From Paragemmobacter ruber (GTDB lineage Bacteria; Pseudomonadota; Alphaproteobacteria; Rhodobacterales; Rhodobacteraceae): DNA of 64,000 nt. The translations under genes and the position numbers were made by a program. The notes beneath the pieces are model-generated. The model was not told where the DNA came from. It did no database searches and saw only the letters and a program-made list of their open reading frames with translations. Of this stretch, positions 8,713 to 17,964 are shown piece by piece; within the stretch, counting starts at the first letter, position 1; every line of letters begins with the position of its first letter. The stretch covers positions 992,001 through 1,056,000 of the forward strand of contig NZ_JAAATW010000001.1 of assembly GCF_009908315.1 (NCBI RefSeq). The letters run 5' to 3'.

Positions 8713-9627
8713 ATGACGACCGAAACCCGCGCCGGCTTCGTCGCCCTGATCGGCGAACCCAATGCCGGGAAATCCACGCTTCTGAACCGCATGGTGGGCG
8801 CCAAAGTCTCCATCGTCACCCATAAGGTGCAGACGACCCGCGCCCGCATCCGGGGTGTCTGCATGGAGGGGCAGTCGCAGATCGTCTTCGTCGATACGCC
8901 CGGCCTCTTCCGCCCCCGCCGCAGGCTTGACCGCGCGATGGTCGCCGCCGCCTGGGGCGGGGCCGCGGATGCCGATATCATCGTTCTGCTGGTCGAGGCG
9001 CATCGCGGCCTGACCGAAGGCGTGCAGGCCATCATCGACAACCTCAAGGACAAGATCCCCTCCACCGCCACCGTGGCCCTTGCGGTGAACAAGATCGACA
9101 AGGTCAAGGCCGAAACCCTGCTCGCCCTGACCGCCAAGCTGAACGACGCCTTCGCCTTCGCGAAAACCTTCCTCATCAGCGCCGAACGCGGCTATGGCGT
9201 GGATGACCTGCGCGAATGGCTGGCGGCCGAGGTGCCGGAAGGCCCGTGGTTCTATCCCGAAGACCAGATCGCCGACCTGCCCATGCGCATGATCGCGGCC
9301 GAGATGACCCGCGAAAAGCTGACCCTGCGCCTGCATGAGGAACTGCCCTACCAACTGACGGTGGAAACCGAGAAATGGGAGGATCGCCCCGACGGCTCCA
9401 CCCGCATCGACCAGGTGGTCTATGTCGCCCGCGATGGCCACAAGGGCATCGTGCTGGGCGCCAAGGGCGAGACGATCAAGGCCATCGGCCAGCAGGCAAG
9501 GGCCGAGATCGCCACCTTCCTCGACCGGCCCGTGCATCTGTTCCTGACCGTGAAGGTCCGCCCCAACTGGCAGGAAGAGGCCGAGCGCTATTCGGAAATG
9601 GGGCTGGATTTCAAGGACGGCGACTGA
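8713..9627 (+). CDS. era: GTPase Era
   Basis: Era is a GTPase that binds the 3' end of 16S rRNA and assists small-subunit maturation. The 304-residue protein has G1 GEPNAGKS (14-21), the TTR switch at 41-43, G3 DTPG (61-64), G4 NKID (126-129) and a C-terminal KH domain with GIVLGAKGETIKAIG. GAGG lies 7 bases before ATG 8713; the TTG at 8710 is adjacent and less likely. The gene would normally abut rnc; the intervening nuclease means it probably uses its own promoter in 8569-8712. Confidence 0.96.
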   Translation: MTTETRAGFVALIGEPNAGKSTLLNRMVGAKVSIVTHKVQTTRARIRGVCMEGQSQIVFVDTPGLFRPRRRLDRAMVAAAWGGAADADIIVLLVEAHRGLTEGVQAIIDNLKDKIPSTATVALAVNKIDKVKAETLLALTAKLNDAFAFAKTFLISAERGYGVDDLREWLAAEVPEGPWFYPEDQIADLPMRMIAAEMTREKLTLRLHEELPYQLTVETEKWEDRPDGSTRIDQVVYVARDGHKGIVLGAKGETIKAIGQQARAEIATFLDRPVHLFLTVKVRPNWQEEAERYSEMGLDFKDGD

Positions 9628-9646
9628 AGCTCGGGGTGGATGCCAC

Positions 9647-9693
9647 GGGGGCGCTTCGCCCCCCGGACCCCCCGAGGGTGTTTTCGCCAAGGT
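9647..9693 (+). repeat. Intergenic hairpin plus CAAGGTGAAGG element
   Basis: A G/C hairpin (GGGGGCG 9647-9653, CGCCCCC 9657-9663) is followed by CCCCCGAGGGTGTTTTCGCC and then AAGGTGAAGG. The second part is an inverted relative of the CTTGGCCCAAATACCC element seen at 56511 and in the tandem array near 49.2-50.1 kb. Its right end supplies the Shine-Dalgarno sequence of the next gene. Confidence 0.55.
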
Positions 9694-9706
9694 GAAGGAG
9701 CAAGGC

Positions 9707-10036
9707 TTGCGCCTGACGACCGACCTCTGGGTATCTGCCTATCTGACGCGTCTGCGGCTGGCGGATATCCCGGTCTATGTGACGGCCAAGGGCGATGCGA
9801 CCGCAGGCGCGGTGATCGTGAAATGCGCCACGCTGGACGGGCAGGCCTGCGCCATGCAGCGCAGCTTTGATCTGATGACGGGCACACGGGTCTGGGTCAC
9901 GCTGGCCGAGGGGCCCGAGGCGGAGGTGGACGCCACCCTCCGCCGCCAGCGCGACCGCGACCCCGATCTCTGGGTGATCGAGGTGGAAGATCGGCAGGGG
10001 CGCACCCTTCTCGATAAGCCGGGGCTGTCAGACTGA
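9707..10036 (+). CDS. DUF1491 family protein
   Basis: A 109-residue protein beginning RLTTDLWVSAYLTRLRLADIP, a conserved opening for DUF1491, and continuing with a small beta-rich domain (IVKCATLDGQ, RDPDLWVIEVED). Start TTG 9707 is chosen over GTG 9692: AAGGAG lies 6 bases before it, and the protein then starts exactly at the conserved block. Function unknown. The position between era and recO is usual in Rhodobacterales. Confidence 0.82.
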   Translation: MRLTTDLWVSAYLTRLRLADIPVYVTAKGDATAGAVIVKCATLDGQACAMQRSFDLMTGTRVWVTLAEGPEAEVDATLRRQRDRDPDLWVIEVEDRQGRTLLDKPGLSD

Positions 10037-10072
10037 CTTGCCCTTCCCGCGCCCCGCGCCGATAGTCGCCCC

Positions 10073-10798
10073 ATGGAATGGCGGGACGAAGGCGCGCTCC
10101 TGTCGGTCAGACCCCACGGCGAAAGCGCGGCGATCATAGAGGTCTTCACTGCCGAACATGGCCGCCATGCCGGGGTCGTGCGCGGTGGCGCATCCCGCCG
10201 TATCGCGCCCCTTCTGCAGCCCGGCGCGCAACTGGATGTCACTTGGCGGGCCCGGCTGGACGATCACATCGGCGCCTTCACCGTGGAACCCTTGCGCGCC
10301 CGGGCGGCGCTGCTGTCCGACCGGCTGGCGCTGGCCGGGCTGAACGCCGTCTGCGCCCTCCTGCGCGTCGCCCTGCCTGAACGCGAGGCGCATCCTCTGC
10401 TCTGGCGCGCGACCATGCCGCTGCTTGATGCGCTCGACCGGGGTACGGACTGGCCCCCCGATTACCTGCGCTGGGAGATGCTGCTGCTCGACGAACTGGG
10501 TTTCGGCCTTGACCTTGCCACCTGCGCCGTCACCGGCGCGCGCGATGATCTGGCCTATGTCTCGCCCAAGACGGGCCGCGCTGTCAGCCGGGCGGGGGCG
10601 GGCGACTGGGCCAGCCGCCTGTTGCCCCTGCCGGCTTCCCTGATGGGGCAGGGCGCGGCCAGCCCCGCCGACATCGCCGCCGGCCTGTCTCTCACCGGGC
10701 ATTTCCTGATGCGCGGGCTGGACCCCGTGCTGAACGGCCGCCCCCTGCCCGAGGCCCGGGCGCGGCTGATCGACCTTCTCAACCGCCCGTCGCGCTGA
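10073..10798 (+). CDS. recO: DNA repair protein RecO
   Basis: RecO mediates loading of RecA onto SSB-coated DNA in the RecFOR pathway. The 241-residue protein has the N-terminal OB-fold ([40 protein letters not shown]) and the helical C-terminal domain with [18 protein letters not shown]. Only one cysteine lies in that last motif, so the zinc site of some RecO proteins is not evident. It converges with the DMT transporter gene; the stop codons adjoin. Confidence 0.93.
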   Translation: MEWRDEGALLSVRPHGESAAIIEVFTAEHGRHAGVVRGGASRRIAPLLQPGAQLDVTWRARLDDHIGAFTVEPLRARAALLSDRLALAGLNAVCALLRVALPEREAHPLLWRATMPLLDALDRGTDWPPDYLRWEMLLLDELGFGLDLATCAVTGARDDLAYVSPKTGRAVSRAGAGDWASRLLPLPASLMGQGAASPADIAAGLSLTGHFLMRGLDPVLNGRPLPEARARLIDLLNRPSR

Positions 10799-11722
10799 TC
10801 ACGCGCCGCGTTCGCGCACCCGCTGCCGCCACAGCGTGAACAGCCCCGCCGCCACCACCAGGCCCGCCCCGATCGCCACGTTCGTGCGCAACTCCTCGCC
10901 GAACAGGAACAGGCCAAGGCCTGACGCCCAGACCAGCTGCAGATAGGCAAAGGGCTGGATGGCCGACGCCTCGGCCACCGCAAAGGCCTTGATCAGCAGC
11001 CAATGCCCCACGATCGCCGTGCAGCACAGCGCCGCCATCCAGCCCCAATCGGGCGCCGTCATCGGTTCCCAGAACCACACCCCGACCAGCGTCATCGCCA
11101 CCGCGCCCACCGTGCCCGTCCAGAAGAAGGACACCGCCGCGCTGTCGCCCCGCGCCACATAGCGCGTCATCAACCCGTAGACCGCGAAAAGAAGCGCCGA
11201 CAGCAGCGGCACCAGCGCCCAGGGCGAAAACACCCCATATCCCGGTTGCAGGATGATCAGCACGCCCACGAACCCGATCAGGATCGCCGTCCAGCGCCGC
11301 CAGCCCACCTTTTCGCCAAGGATCGGCCCCGACAGCGCGGCAATCAGCAGCGGATAGCAGGTGAACACCGCATGGCTTTCCACCAGCCCCAGCTTCACGA
11401 AGGCCAGCACCATCACGCAGACCTCGGTCACCAGCAGAAGGCCGCGCATCACCTGCAGCCACGGGAACCGCGACCGCACCGTCGCCCCCAGCCCTACCCC
11501 CTGCTTCGCCGCATCCCGCGCCGCCAGCGCCATGACAAAGGCCGCAAAGAACCAGAAGCGGATCATCACCACCATAAAGACGTTGTACTCGCTCGCCAGA
11601 TGGCGCGAGATGCCGTCCTGCACCGCAAAGACCACCGTCGTCGCGACCATCAGCCATATGCCCAGCGTGGTGTTCTGCACCGTCGCGTTGCTGTGGCGGT
11701 CCAGTTTCGGCAAGGCCGTCAT
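10799..11722 (-). CDS. DMT superfamily (EamA) transporter
   Basis: A 307-residue protein with ten predicted membrane segments in two EamA repeats (first about 20-150, second about 160-295). Family members export metabolites or amino acids; the substrate cannot be read from sequence. The reading frame is open much further upstream, but that part lies over mnmD; ATG 11722 overlaps the mnmD stop by 4 bases (ATGA), so the two are coupled. The pairing with a tRNA methyltransferase is probably only positional. Confidence 0.85.
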   Translation of the reverse strand: MTALPKLDRHSNATVQNTTLGIWLMVATTVVFAVQDGISRHLASEYNVFMVVMIRFWFFAAFVMALAARDAAKQGVGLGATVRSRFPWLQVMRGLLLVTEVCVMVLAFVKLGLVESHAVFTCYPLLIAALSGPILGEKVGWRRWTAILIGFVGVLIILQPGYGVFSPWALVPLLSALLFAVYGLMTRYVARGDSAAVSFFWTGTVGAVAMTLVGVWFWEPMTAPDWGWMAALCCTAIVGHWLLIKAFAVAEASAIQPFAYLQLVWASGLGLFLFGEELRTNVAIGAGLVVAAGLFTLWRQRVRERGA

Positions 11723-12411
11723 GCCCGGGCTCCCGCAAGAACGCCAACCGTCATATGCCGCTTCCTTCCATGTCCGGCCCGCCGCTCCACGGCAAAACCC
11801 GCCTGCGTCAGCGCGCGCCGCACATGGCCCGCCGCCGTATAGGTGGCAAAGGTCCCGCCCGGAACGGTATGCGCCGCCACCGCCGCCATCAATTCGTCCG
11901 ACCACATCTGCGGGTTCTTGGCAGGCGAAAACCCGTCCAGAAACCACGCATCCGCGACACCTTGCCAAGCGGGCAGCGTCTCGCGCGCATCGCCTAGGAT
12001 GATCTCGGCACGCAGCCCCGGCAGCGTGATCTCCCGCGCGCCCGCCGCCCACTGCGCCAGCAGCGGCCCCGCCACCGCCGCCGCCTCGGGAAAGGCTGCC
12101 AAGGCGCGCGCCATCTCTTCGGCCACCATCGGATAGGCCTCGAAGGACGTGAACCGCACCTCGCCCGGCGCGCCGATCCCCTGCCAGCACAGCCACAGCG
12201 CCAGAAGGTTCAGCCCCGTGCCGAACCCCAGTTCCGCCACATGGAACCCGTCCCGCAGCCGCGCGGGCAACCCGTTGCCATCCAGAAAGACATGCCGCGT
12301 CTCCGCCAGACCGTCCGCCAGCGAAAAATACGGATCATCAAACCGCCGCGACACCGGCACGATGCCGTCGCGCCAGTCCAGCCCATCCTCGCCCTGTTCC
12401 GCGCCCGCCAT
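11719..12411 (-). CDS. mnmD: tRNA (5-methylaminomethyl-2-thiouridine)(34) methyltransferase, stand-alone MnmD
   Basis: A 230-residue SAM-dependent methyltransferase. It shows the MnmC methylase-domain pattern: FHVAELGFGTGLNLLAL (SAM site), FEAYPM, DAWFLDGFSPAKNPQMW and GGTFATYTAAGHVRRAL. It converts nm5s2U to mnm5s2U at wobble position 34. In Escherichia coli this domain is fused to an FAD domain in MnmC; here it stands alone, and the FAD enzyme is a separate divergent gene 50 bp away. 4-base overlap with the downstream transporter. Confidence 0.9.
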   Translation of the reverse strand: MAGAEQGEDGLDWRDGIVPVSRRFDDPYFSLADGLAETRHVFLDGNGLPARLRDGFHVAELGFGTGLNLLALWLCWQGIGAPGEVRFTSFEAYPMVAEEMARALAAFPEAAAVAGPLLAQWAAGAREITLPGLRAEIILGDARETLPAWQGVADAWFLDGFSPAKNPQMWSDELMAAVAAHTVPGGTFATYTAAGHVRRALTQAGFAVERRAGHGRKRHMTVGVLAGARA

Positions 12412-12460
12412 TTGCCCTAGATCCCGCAGTCGCGGCAGACCATGGGGAAGGGCGCGGGGA

Positions 12461-13534
12461 ATGGCAAGTCACGATCTGACGGTCATGGGCGGGGGCATTT
12501 TCGGCCTTGCCTGCGCGTGGGAGGCCACCCGCCGCGGCGCCCGCGTCCGCCTGATCGAACGCCACGCCCTTGGCGCGGGGTCCTCGGGCGGGCTGGTGGG
12601 CGCGCTGGCCCCGCATGTGCCGGAAAACTGGAACGACAAGAAGCAGTTCCAACTGGAAAGCCTGCTGATGGCCCCCGGCTGGTGGGCCGAGGTCGCCGCC
12701 ACCGGCGGCACCGATCCCGGCTACCTGCAATCGGGCCGCCTGCAACCCATCCCGGATGACCGTGCGCTGACCAATGCCCGCGCCCGCATCGCAGAGGCCG
12801 AAACCCTCTGGCAAGGTCGCGCCGCATGGCGCGTCATCCCCGCCACGGGCGCCGCGTGGGCGCCGCAAAGCCCCACGGGATACCTGATCCACGACACGCT
12901 GACCGCCCGCCTGCACCCCCGGCGCGCCGTGGCCGCGCTCGCCGCCGCGCTGCGGGCCAAAGGGGCCGAAATCCAGATCGGCGACCCCACCCCACAAGGC
13001 AACATATCCCAAGGCCCCACCCTCTGGGCGACCGGCTACCCCGGCCTTCTCGACCTCAACACCGCCTTCGCGCATCCCGTGGGCGCGGGCGTCAAGGGTC
13101 AGGCGCTGCTCCTGCGCTACGATGCCCGCGACCTGCCCCAGCTTTTCGCCGATGCACTGCACATCGTGCCGCATGCCGATGGCACCACGGCCATCGGCTC
13201 CACGTCCGAAAACGATTGGGCCGACCCAGCCACCACTGACGCCCAGCTTGACGCCATCCTCGCCCGGGCCCGTGCCGCCCTTCCGGCGCTGTCACAGGCG
13301 CCGGTCATCGACCGCTGGGCCGGCATCCGCCCCCGCGCCCGCTCGCGCGCGCCGATGCTGGGGGCATGGCCCGGCAGGCCGGGCCATTTCATCGCCAATG
13401 GCGGCTTCAAGATCGGTTTCGGCATGGCGCCCAAGGTCGCCTGCGTAATGGCCGATCTCATCCTTTCCGGGCAGGACAGCATCCCCCCGGGCTTCACCGT
13501 CGCGGCAAACCTGCCTCAGGCTTTCGGCAGATAA
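12461..13534 (+). CDS. FAD-dependent oxidoreductase, MnmC(o)/glycine-oxidase-like
   Basis: A 357-residue DAO-family flavoprotein. The N-terminus has the dinucleotide site VMGGGIFGLACAWEATRRG with the acidic strand end IERHALGAGSSGG; the C-terminus has DRWAGIRPRARSRAPMLG and GFKIGFGMAPKVA. In this family MnmC(o) removes the carboxymethyl group of cmnm5U to give nm5U, the substrate of MnmD. Divergent pairing with mnmD makes that role likely, but sarcosine or glycine oxidases look similar, so it is inferred. ATG 12461 follows GGGGA. The upstream open frame is antisense to mnmD and rejected. Confidence 0.75.
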   Translation: MASHDLTVMGGGIFGLACAWEATRRGARVRLIERHALGAGSSGGLVGALAPHVPENWNDKKQFQLESLLMAPGWWAEVAATGGTDPGYLQSGRLQPIPDDRALTNARARIAEAETLWQGRAAWRVIPATGAAWAPQSPTGYLIHDTLTARLHPRRAVAALAAALRAKGAEIQIGDPTPQGNISQGPTLWATGYPGLLDLNTAFAHPVGAGVKGQALLLRYDARDLPQLFADALHIVPHADGTTAIGSTSENDWADPATTDAQLDAILARARAALPALSQAPVIDRWAGIRPRARSRAPMLGAWPGRPGHFIANGGFKIGFGMAPKVACVMADLILSGQDSIPPGFTVAANLPQAFGR

Positions 13535-13866
13535 CCCACCGGCGCGTTCTCGTCGCGCCAATAGTCCAGCGCGGGCCGGTCCAGCACGGCGGTCGATCGT
13601 TTGAATTCGCAGACCACCTCGCCATTCTCGGTGACCGAGGCGACGATCAGGCACTGAAAGATGTGGTTCGCACCGTCATAGACATCGACCAGACCGCGCA
13701 GATTGGGCGTCAGATCGGCGTCCAGCGCAAAGCCCTGATCCCAGAAGCGCAGGATGGGAAAGGTCGCATGTCCGACCTGCACCCGCAGACGCGATTTCCG
13801 GCGCAAGGCGCGCTTGCGCGCCATCTCCAGCCCGTCGCGTATCTCTTTCGGCAGAAACTCCAGCAT
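13516..13866 (-). CDS. Conserved hypothetical protein, 116 residues
   Basis: A soluble protein starting MLEFLPKEIRDGLEMARKRA, a basic helix (RKRALRRKSRLRVQ), then a beta-rich domain (ATFPILRFWDQGFALDA, LRGLVDVYDG, FQCLIVASV, VVCEFKR). The all-beta pattern after a basic linker is vaguely PilZ-like, but the usual R-x3-R and D/N-x-S-x2-G motifs are not clear, so no function is claimed. It overlaps the 3' end of the oxidoreductase gene by 19 bases in convergent orientation. The open frame further upstream (to 13971) is excluded since the likely ATG is 13866. Confidence 0.7.
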   Translation of the reverse strand: MLEFLPKEIRDGLEMARKRALRRKSRLRVQVGHATFPILRFWDQGFALDADLTPNLRGLVDVYDGANHIFQCLIVASVTENGEVVCEFKRSTAVLDRPALDYWRDENAPVGYLPKA

Positions 13867-14057
13867 CGCGCCCTCCGTTCCCCGATCAAAGTCTGCGTCG
13901 CAGACTGGCCAAATCAAGGAAACGGCAAGGCGTAACAGTGATGTTAACAGACCGTGGCCCTTTTGCCGCATCCCGCCCCCATTCCGCCCTGTACCGCCGC
14001 GCGGGGCCGATACGGCAGGGCGATGGACAGCCGCGCCGCAATGGGGTTTCTGCCCGC

Positions 14058-15020
14058 ATGACCACGGCTGACACGCGAATCGCAGAACCCGACCATGGCG
14101 GCGGCATTGATGCCGCCTGCGCCCGCTGGGGCGGCAGTCGCGCCGATTGGCTCGACCTCTCCACCGGGATCAATCCGCGCCCCTACCCGATCCCGTCCCT
14201 GCCTGCGGACGCATGGACGGCCCTGCCCGACCGCGCCGCCTTCGCCGCATTGGAACAGGCCGCCCGCCGTTTCTGGCACGTCCCCGACAAAGCGGCGCTG
14301 ATCGCCGCCCCCGGCGCCTCGGCCCTGATCGCGCGCATCCCCGCGCTCCTGCCGCCCGCCCGCGTGGCGATCCCCGCCCCCACCTACAACGAACACGCCC
14401 GCGCCTTCCGCGCCTGCGGCTGGGCTGTGACAGATGACGCCACAGATGACGCAACTGACGCCCGCGTCATCGTCCACCCCAACAACCCCGACGGCCGCCT
14501 CCACCCCGCGCCCGCCACCTCCTTCGCGGTGATCGACGAAAGCTTCTGCGACGTCACCCCCGACGCCACCCACATGGCCCAAGCCACCCGCCCCGGCACC
14601 CTGATCCTGAAAAGCTTCGGCAAGTTCTGGGGCCTCGCCGGCGCCCGGCTCGGCTTTGCCATCGGTGACCCCGCGCTGATCGACCGGCTCAAGCCGATGA
14701 TCGGCCCTTGGGCCGTCCCCGGCCCCACGCTGGCCATCGCCACCGCCGCGCTGAACGATCCCGCATGGGCCGCCGCCACCCGCAGCCGCCTTGCCGCCGA
14801 TGCGCAACGCCTCGACACCCTCCTCGCCACCGCTGGCGCCACACCCCTCGGCGGCACCACGCTCTTCCGCCTCTACGACACGCCCGATGCCGCCCTCTGG
14901 CAAGACCGCCTCGCGCGCCACCGCATCCTCAGCCGCATGTTCCCCTATTCCACCCGCTGGCTGCGCCTCGGCCTGCCCGATGGCGCAGGCTGGAACCGTC
15001 TGGAACAGGCCCTGACATGA
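14058..15020 (+). CDS. cobC: Threonine-phosphate decarboxylase-like aminotransferase (cobalamin synthesis)
   Basis: A PLP enzyme of fold type I, 320 residues. It has [34 protein letters not shown] (N142), VIDESF (D160) and [18 protein letters not shown] with the Schiff-base Lys185. The pattern matches CobC/CobD, which makes aminopropanol phosphate for the lower-ligand arm of cobalamin. It overlaps the next gene, adenosylcobinamide-phosphate synthase, by 4 bases, which supports the assignment. The segment [10 protein letters not shown] is encoded by a short tandem repeat. No B12 riboswitch features were seen upstream. Confidence 0.88.
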   Translation: MTTADTRIAEPDHGGGIDAACARWGGSRADWLDLSTGINPRPYPIPSLPADAWTALPDRAAFAALEQAARRFWHVPDKAALIAAPGASALIARIPALLPPARVAIPAPTYNEHARAFRACGWAVTDDATDDATDARVIVHPNNPDGRLHPAPATSFAVIDESFCDVTPDATHMAQATRPGTLILKSFGKFWGLAGARLGFAIGDPALIDRLKPMIGPWAVPGPTLAIATAALNDPAWAAATRSRLAADAQRLDTLLATAGATPLGGTTLFRLYDTPDAALWQDRLARHRILSRMFPYSTRWLRLGLPDGAGWNRLEQALT

Positions 15021-15925
15021 GCGCGACCCTCCTCCTGCCCGCCCTCCTCCTTGATGCAGCCTTGGGCGAACCGAAATGGCTCTGGGACCGCTTCCCCCAT
15101 CCGGCGGTCCTGATGGGCCGCGCCATCGGCTGGATGGACAGCCGCTTCAACAGCGGCGCTCACAGGCGCCTGAAAGGCACCGCCACCATGGCCGCCCTCG
15201 GCGCGGCTGCCCTCGCCCTGGGCTGGCTGATCCACGCAATCCCCGATTTCGGCCTTCTCGAAATCATCGCCGCCGCCATCCTCCTTGCCCAGAAATCGCT
15301 GGTCCAGCATGTGCAGGCCGTGGCCGATGCGCTGCGCCTGTCCACCGAAGGCGGCCGCCGCGCGGTATCCATGATCGTGGGCCGCGACACGGCCACGCTC
15401 GATGATCCCGCCATCTCCCGTGCCGCCATCGAAAGCGCAGCCGAAAACCTTTCCGACGGCGTCATCGCCCCGGCCTTCTGGTTCCTGATCGCAGGCCTGC
15501 CGGGCCTCATGCTCTACAAGATCACTAACACCGCCGACAGCATGATCGGCCACCGCACGCCCCGGCATGAAGAATTCGGCTGGGCCGCCGCGCGTTTCGA
15601 CGACCTCCTCAACCTCATCCCCGCGCGCCTTACTGCCCTCCTCCTCGCCCTCACCCACGGCTGGACGGACCCGCGCCCGATCCTGCGCGACGCGCCCCTC
15701 CACCGTTCGCCCAACGCCGGCTGGCCCGAGGCAGCGATGGCCGTCATCCTCAACACCGCCCTTTCCGGCCCCCGCGCCTATCACGGCGAGATGCGCGATT
15801 ACCCCTGGGTCTGGGCTGAGGGCCGCCGCGATCCCGGCCCCGACCAGATCGACGCCGCCGTATCCGCCCTCTGGCGCGCCTGGGGGGCGATGCTCGCCCT
15901 CACAGCCGTGATCGCGCTTTTCTGA
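15017..15925 (+). CDS. cbiB: Adenosylcobinamide-phosphate synthase
   Basis: An integral membrane enzyme (302 residues, four to five hydrophobic segments) that joins adenosylcobyric acid to aminopropanol (phosphate). It shows [25 protein letters not shown], the family's opening motif, [21 protein letters not shown] and [14 protein letters not shown]. It is called cobD in Pseudomonas nomenclature. The ATG overlaps the cobC TGA (ATGA), so the two successive functions are translationally coupled. Confidence 0.93.
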   Translation: MSATLLLPALLLDAALGEPKWLWDRFPHPAVLMGRAIGWMDSRFNSGAHRRLKGTATMAALGAAALALGWLIHAIPDFGLLEIIAAAILLAQKSLVQHVQAVADALRLSTEGGRRAVSMIVGRDTATLDDPAISRAAIESAAENLSDGVIAPAFWFLIAGLPGLMLYKITNTADSMIGHRTPRHEEFGWAAARFDDLLNLIPARLTALLLALTHGWTDPRPILRDAPLHRSPNAGWPEAAMAVILNTALSGPRAYHGEMRDYPWVWAEGRRDPGPDQIDAAVSALWRAWGAMLALTAVIALF

Positions 15926-15991
15926 TCAACCCCACCGTTGCGCCCGCGCGCCACGCCCCCTACCCTCCCCCCGCATTTCCAGGAGCTATTC

Positions 15992-17158
15992 ATGCGCCTC
16001 GCTGCCGCCCTCTTTGCCTGCTGCCTTGCCAGCCCCGCCCTCGCCCAGCTTCCCTGCGGCGGGGACTTTGCCGATTGGGTCACGGCAACAAAGGCCGAGG
16101 CGGTCGCCAACGGCATCCCCCAAGACACCGCCGCTGCCTTCTTCGCCGACCTCTCCCCCGATCCCCGCGTGCTGAAGGCCGACCGCTCGCAAGGTGTGTT
16201 CCGCAAAAGCTTTCTGGAGTTTTCGCAAAGCCTGATCTCGCGTGATCGCCTCGTCCGGGGCCGCGCGCTCGCCGATCAATGGGACGCCATCTTTGACAAG
16301 GCCGAAGCAGACTACGGCGTCTCGCGCGGCATCCTCCTCGCCTTCTGGGCGTTCGAGACGGATTACGGCGCGGTGCAGGGCGATTTCAACACCCGCCGCG
16401 CGCTCGTCACCCTCGCCCATGATTGCCGCCGCCCCGATCTGTTCCGCCCGCAGGTGCTGGCCGCGCTGGAAATGTACCGTCTGGGCGAGTTCGACCTTGA
16501 TACCACCGGCGCCTGGGCGGGCGAGATCGGCATGGTCCAGATGCTGCCGGGCGATATCCTTGCCCGCGGGGTGGATGGCGATGGCGATGGTCTGATCACG
16601 CTGAAAACCTCGGTCCCCGATGCACTCCTCTCCGGGGCGAAGATGCTGCAATACCACGGCTGGCGCGCGGGCGAGCCGTGGATGCAAGAGGTGATGCTTC
16701 CCGAAACCTTCGACTGGTCGCTCACCGGGCTGGAAACCGAACTGCCCGCCGAACAATGGGCCGCCATGGGCGTGCAAATCCGCAACGGCGTGGTCCAGAA
16801 CGGCCTGCCCGCCTCCATCCTGCTGCCGCAGGGGCGCAAGGGGCCGGCCTTCCTCGTCTACCCGAATTTCCGCACGCTGTTCGACTGGAACAAAAGCTTC
16901 GTCTACGTCACCACCGCCGCCTATTTCGGCACCCGCCTGATGGGGGCCGAACCCTATCTTGCGGGCAATCCCGACCCCGCCCTCAGCCTCGATCAGATGA
17001 AGGCCCTGCAAACCCGCCTTACCGCGCTCGGGCATGACGTGGGCGCGGTGGACGGGATCCTCGGCGCAGGCACCCGCGTGGCCGTGCAAAAGGAACAGGC
17101 CCGCCTCGGCCTTCCCGCCGACGCCTGGCCGACCGTGGAATTGCTCAACCGGCTCTGA
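15992..17158 (+). CDS. Lytic murein transglycosylase (MltB-like) with C-terminal peptidoglycan-binding domain
   Basis: A 388-residue exported protein. Signal peptide about 1-18 ending ASPALAQ with no lipobox, so it is soluble and periplasmic, unlike lipoprotein MltB. The SLT_2 domain has AFWAFETDYG with the catalytic Glu122, GEIGMVQMLPGDIL and DGDGDG. The last 60 residues (LDQMKALQTRLTALGHDVGAVDGILGAGTR) form a PG_binding_1 domain. It cuts glycan strands to anhydromuramyl ends. AGGAG lies 6 bases before ATG 15992. Confidence 0.92.
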   Translation: MRLAAALFACCLASPALAQLPCGGDFADWVTATKAEAVANGIPQDTAAAFFADLSPDPRVLKADRSQGVFRKSFLEFSQSLISRDRLVRGRALADQWDAIFDKAEADYGVSRGILLAFWAFETDYGAVQGDFNTRRALVTLAHDCRRPDLFRPQVLAALEMYRLGEFDLDTTGAWAGEIGMVQMLPGDILARGVDGDGDGLITLKTSVPDALLSGAKMLQYHGWRAGEPWMQEVMLPETFDWSLTGLETELPAEQWAAMGVQIRNGVVQNGLPASILLPQGRKGPAFLVYPNFRTLFDWNKSFVYVTTAAYFGTRLMGAEPYLAGNPDPALSLDQMKALQTRLTALGHDVGAVDGILGAGTRVAVQKEQARLGLPADAWPTVELLNRL

Positions 17159-17164
17159 CCCGCG

Positions 17165-17749
17165 TCAGACCGGCAGAAACCACAGCGCCAGAAACGGGCC
17201 AGACCCCGACCGCATCGCATGGCGAATGCCGGGCGGATTGTAGATCACGCCGGTCGCCCCCGGATCGGTCCAGTCCATGTCGCTGTTCCACCATGCGCCG
17301 GGGGCCAGCGACAGATACACCTCCTCCGGCGGATGGTCGTGATCGACATAGGTCACGCCGGGGGCCATCACCGTGGCCCCGATCCACAGATCATCCCGCA
17401 CCTCCAGCCCTCCTGGGCCAAGGATCATCGCATTGGCATGACCCTCCCAGAAGGCCCGATCCTCCGGGTCTGCCGATGCCCGCCGCTTCCATTCCAGCCG
17501 CTCCACCAGCGCCCCCAGCGCATCCGCCACCGCCGCCCGTGGCCCGCCCTCGGCGGCATCCAGCGCAGGCTCCAGCCAGCCACAGACCGGCAGCGCCACA
17601 GGCTCCGGCACCTGCGCCCGGCCCTCCTGCGCGCGGCACCGCGCAAACAGCCGCGCACAGGCCGCCTCTGCCGCCGATCCCGGCTCCACCGAGGCGACAA
17701 GCGCCCGCTCCGCCGCATCCAGAAACCGCTGAACCGCCTCGTCCCGCAT
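17165..17749 (-). CDS. Cupin-type DMSP lyase family protein (DddQ-like)
   Basis: A 194-residue protein with a helical N-terminal half and a C-terminal single cupin. The cupin carries Y134, H137/H139, E143, Y145 (in TYVDHDHPPEEVY) and H177 (in PPGIRHA). The spacing Y, +5 His, +9 Glu, +11 Tyr, +43 His is the same as the metal ligands and catalytic tyrosines recalled for DddQ of Ruegeria lacuscaerulensis (Y120, H125, E129, Y131, H163). DddQ cleaves dimethylsulfoniopropionate to DMS and acrylate. The activity is inferred; a related cupin with another substrate is possible. No other DMSP gene lies nearby. The upstream open frame to 17914 lacks a signal and is not included. Confidence 0.65.
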   Translation of the reverse strand: MRDEAVQRFLDAAERALVASVEPGSAAEAACARLFARCRAQEGRAQVPEPVALPVCGWLEPALDAAEGGPRAAVADALGALVERLEWKRRASADPEDRAFWEGHANAMILGPGGLEVRDDLWIGATVMAPGVTYVDHDHPPEEVYLSLAPGAWWNSDMDWTDPGATGVIYNPPGIRHAMRSGSGPFLALWFLPV

Positions 17750-17919
17750 CACATCTGCCCCGCTTCGCCCCGCAAACCCTGCCGCGCTGGCCCTGCCCCG
17801 GCAATCCCATTTCCGACACACCCCGTTAACCAACGCCACAGGCAAGACTTTACAAACGCCGCGCCCGCTTCCATCTTCATTGGTGCGATAGTCAATGTTC
17901 AGGACAATCTCCAAATAAC

Positions 17920-17957
17920 AACCCGGCGCAGCGGCTACTGCGCCGGGTTTCCTTTTT
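17920..17957 (-). terminator. Intrinsic terminator after the tiny membrane ORF
   Basis: A perfect 12-bp stem AACCCGGCGCAG (17920-17931) / CTGCGCCGGGTT (17938-17949) with a 6-base loop. It begins 15 bases past the stop of the minus-strand ORF at 17965. On the plus strand it is followed by TTTCCTTTTT, so it could work in both directions. Confidence 0.8.
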
Positions 17958-17964
17958 CACAGGC

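Noticed and set aside
13867-14057. Cobalamin riboswitch ahead of the cob genes
   Set aside because: No B12-box-like segment or leader structure could be recognised in this gap.
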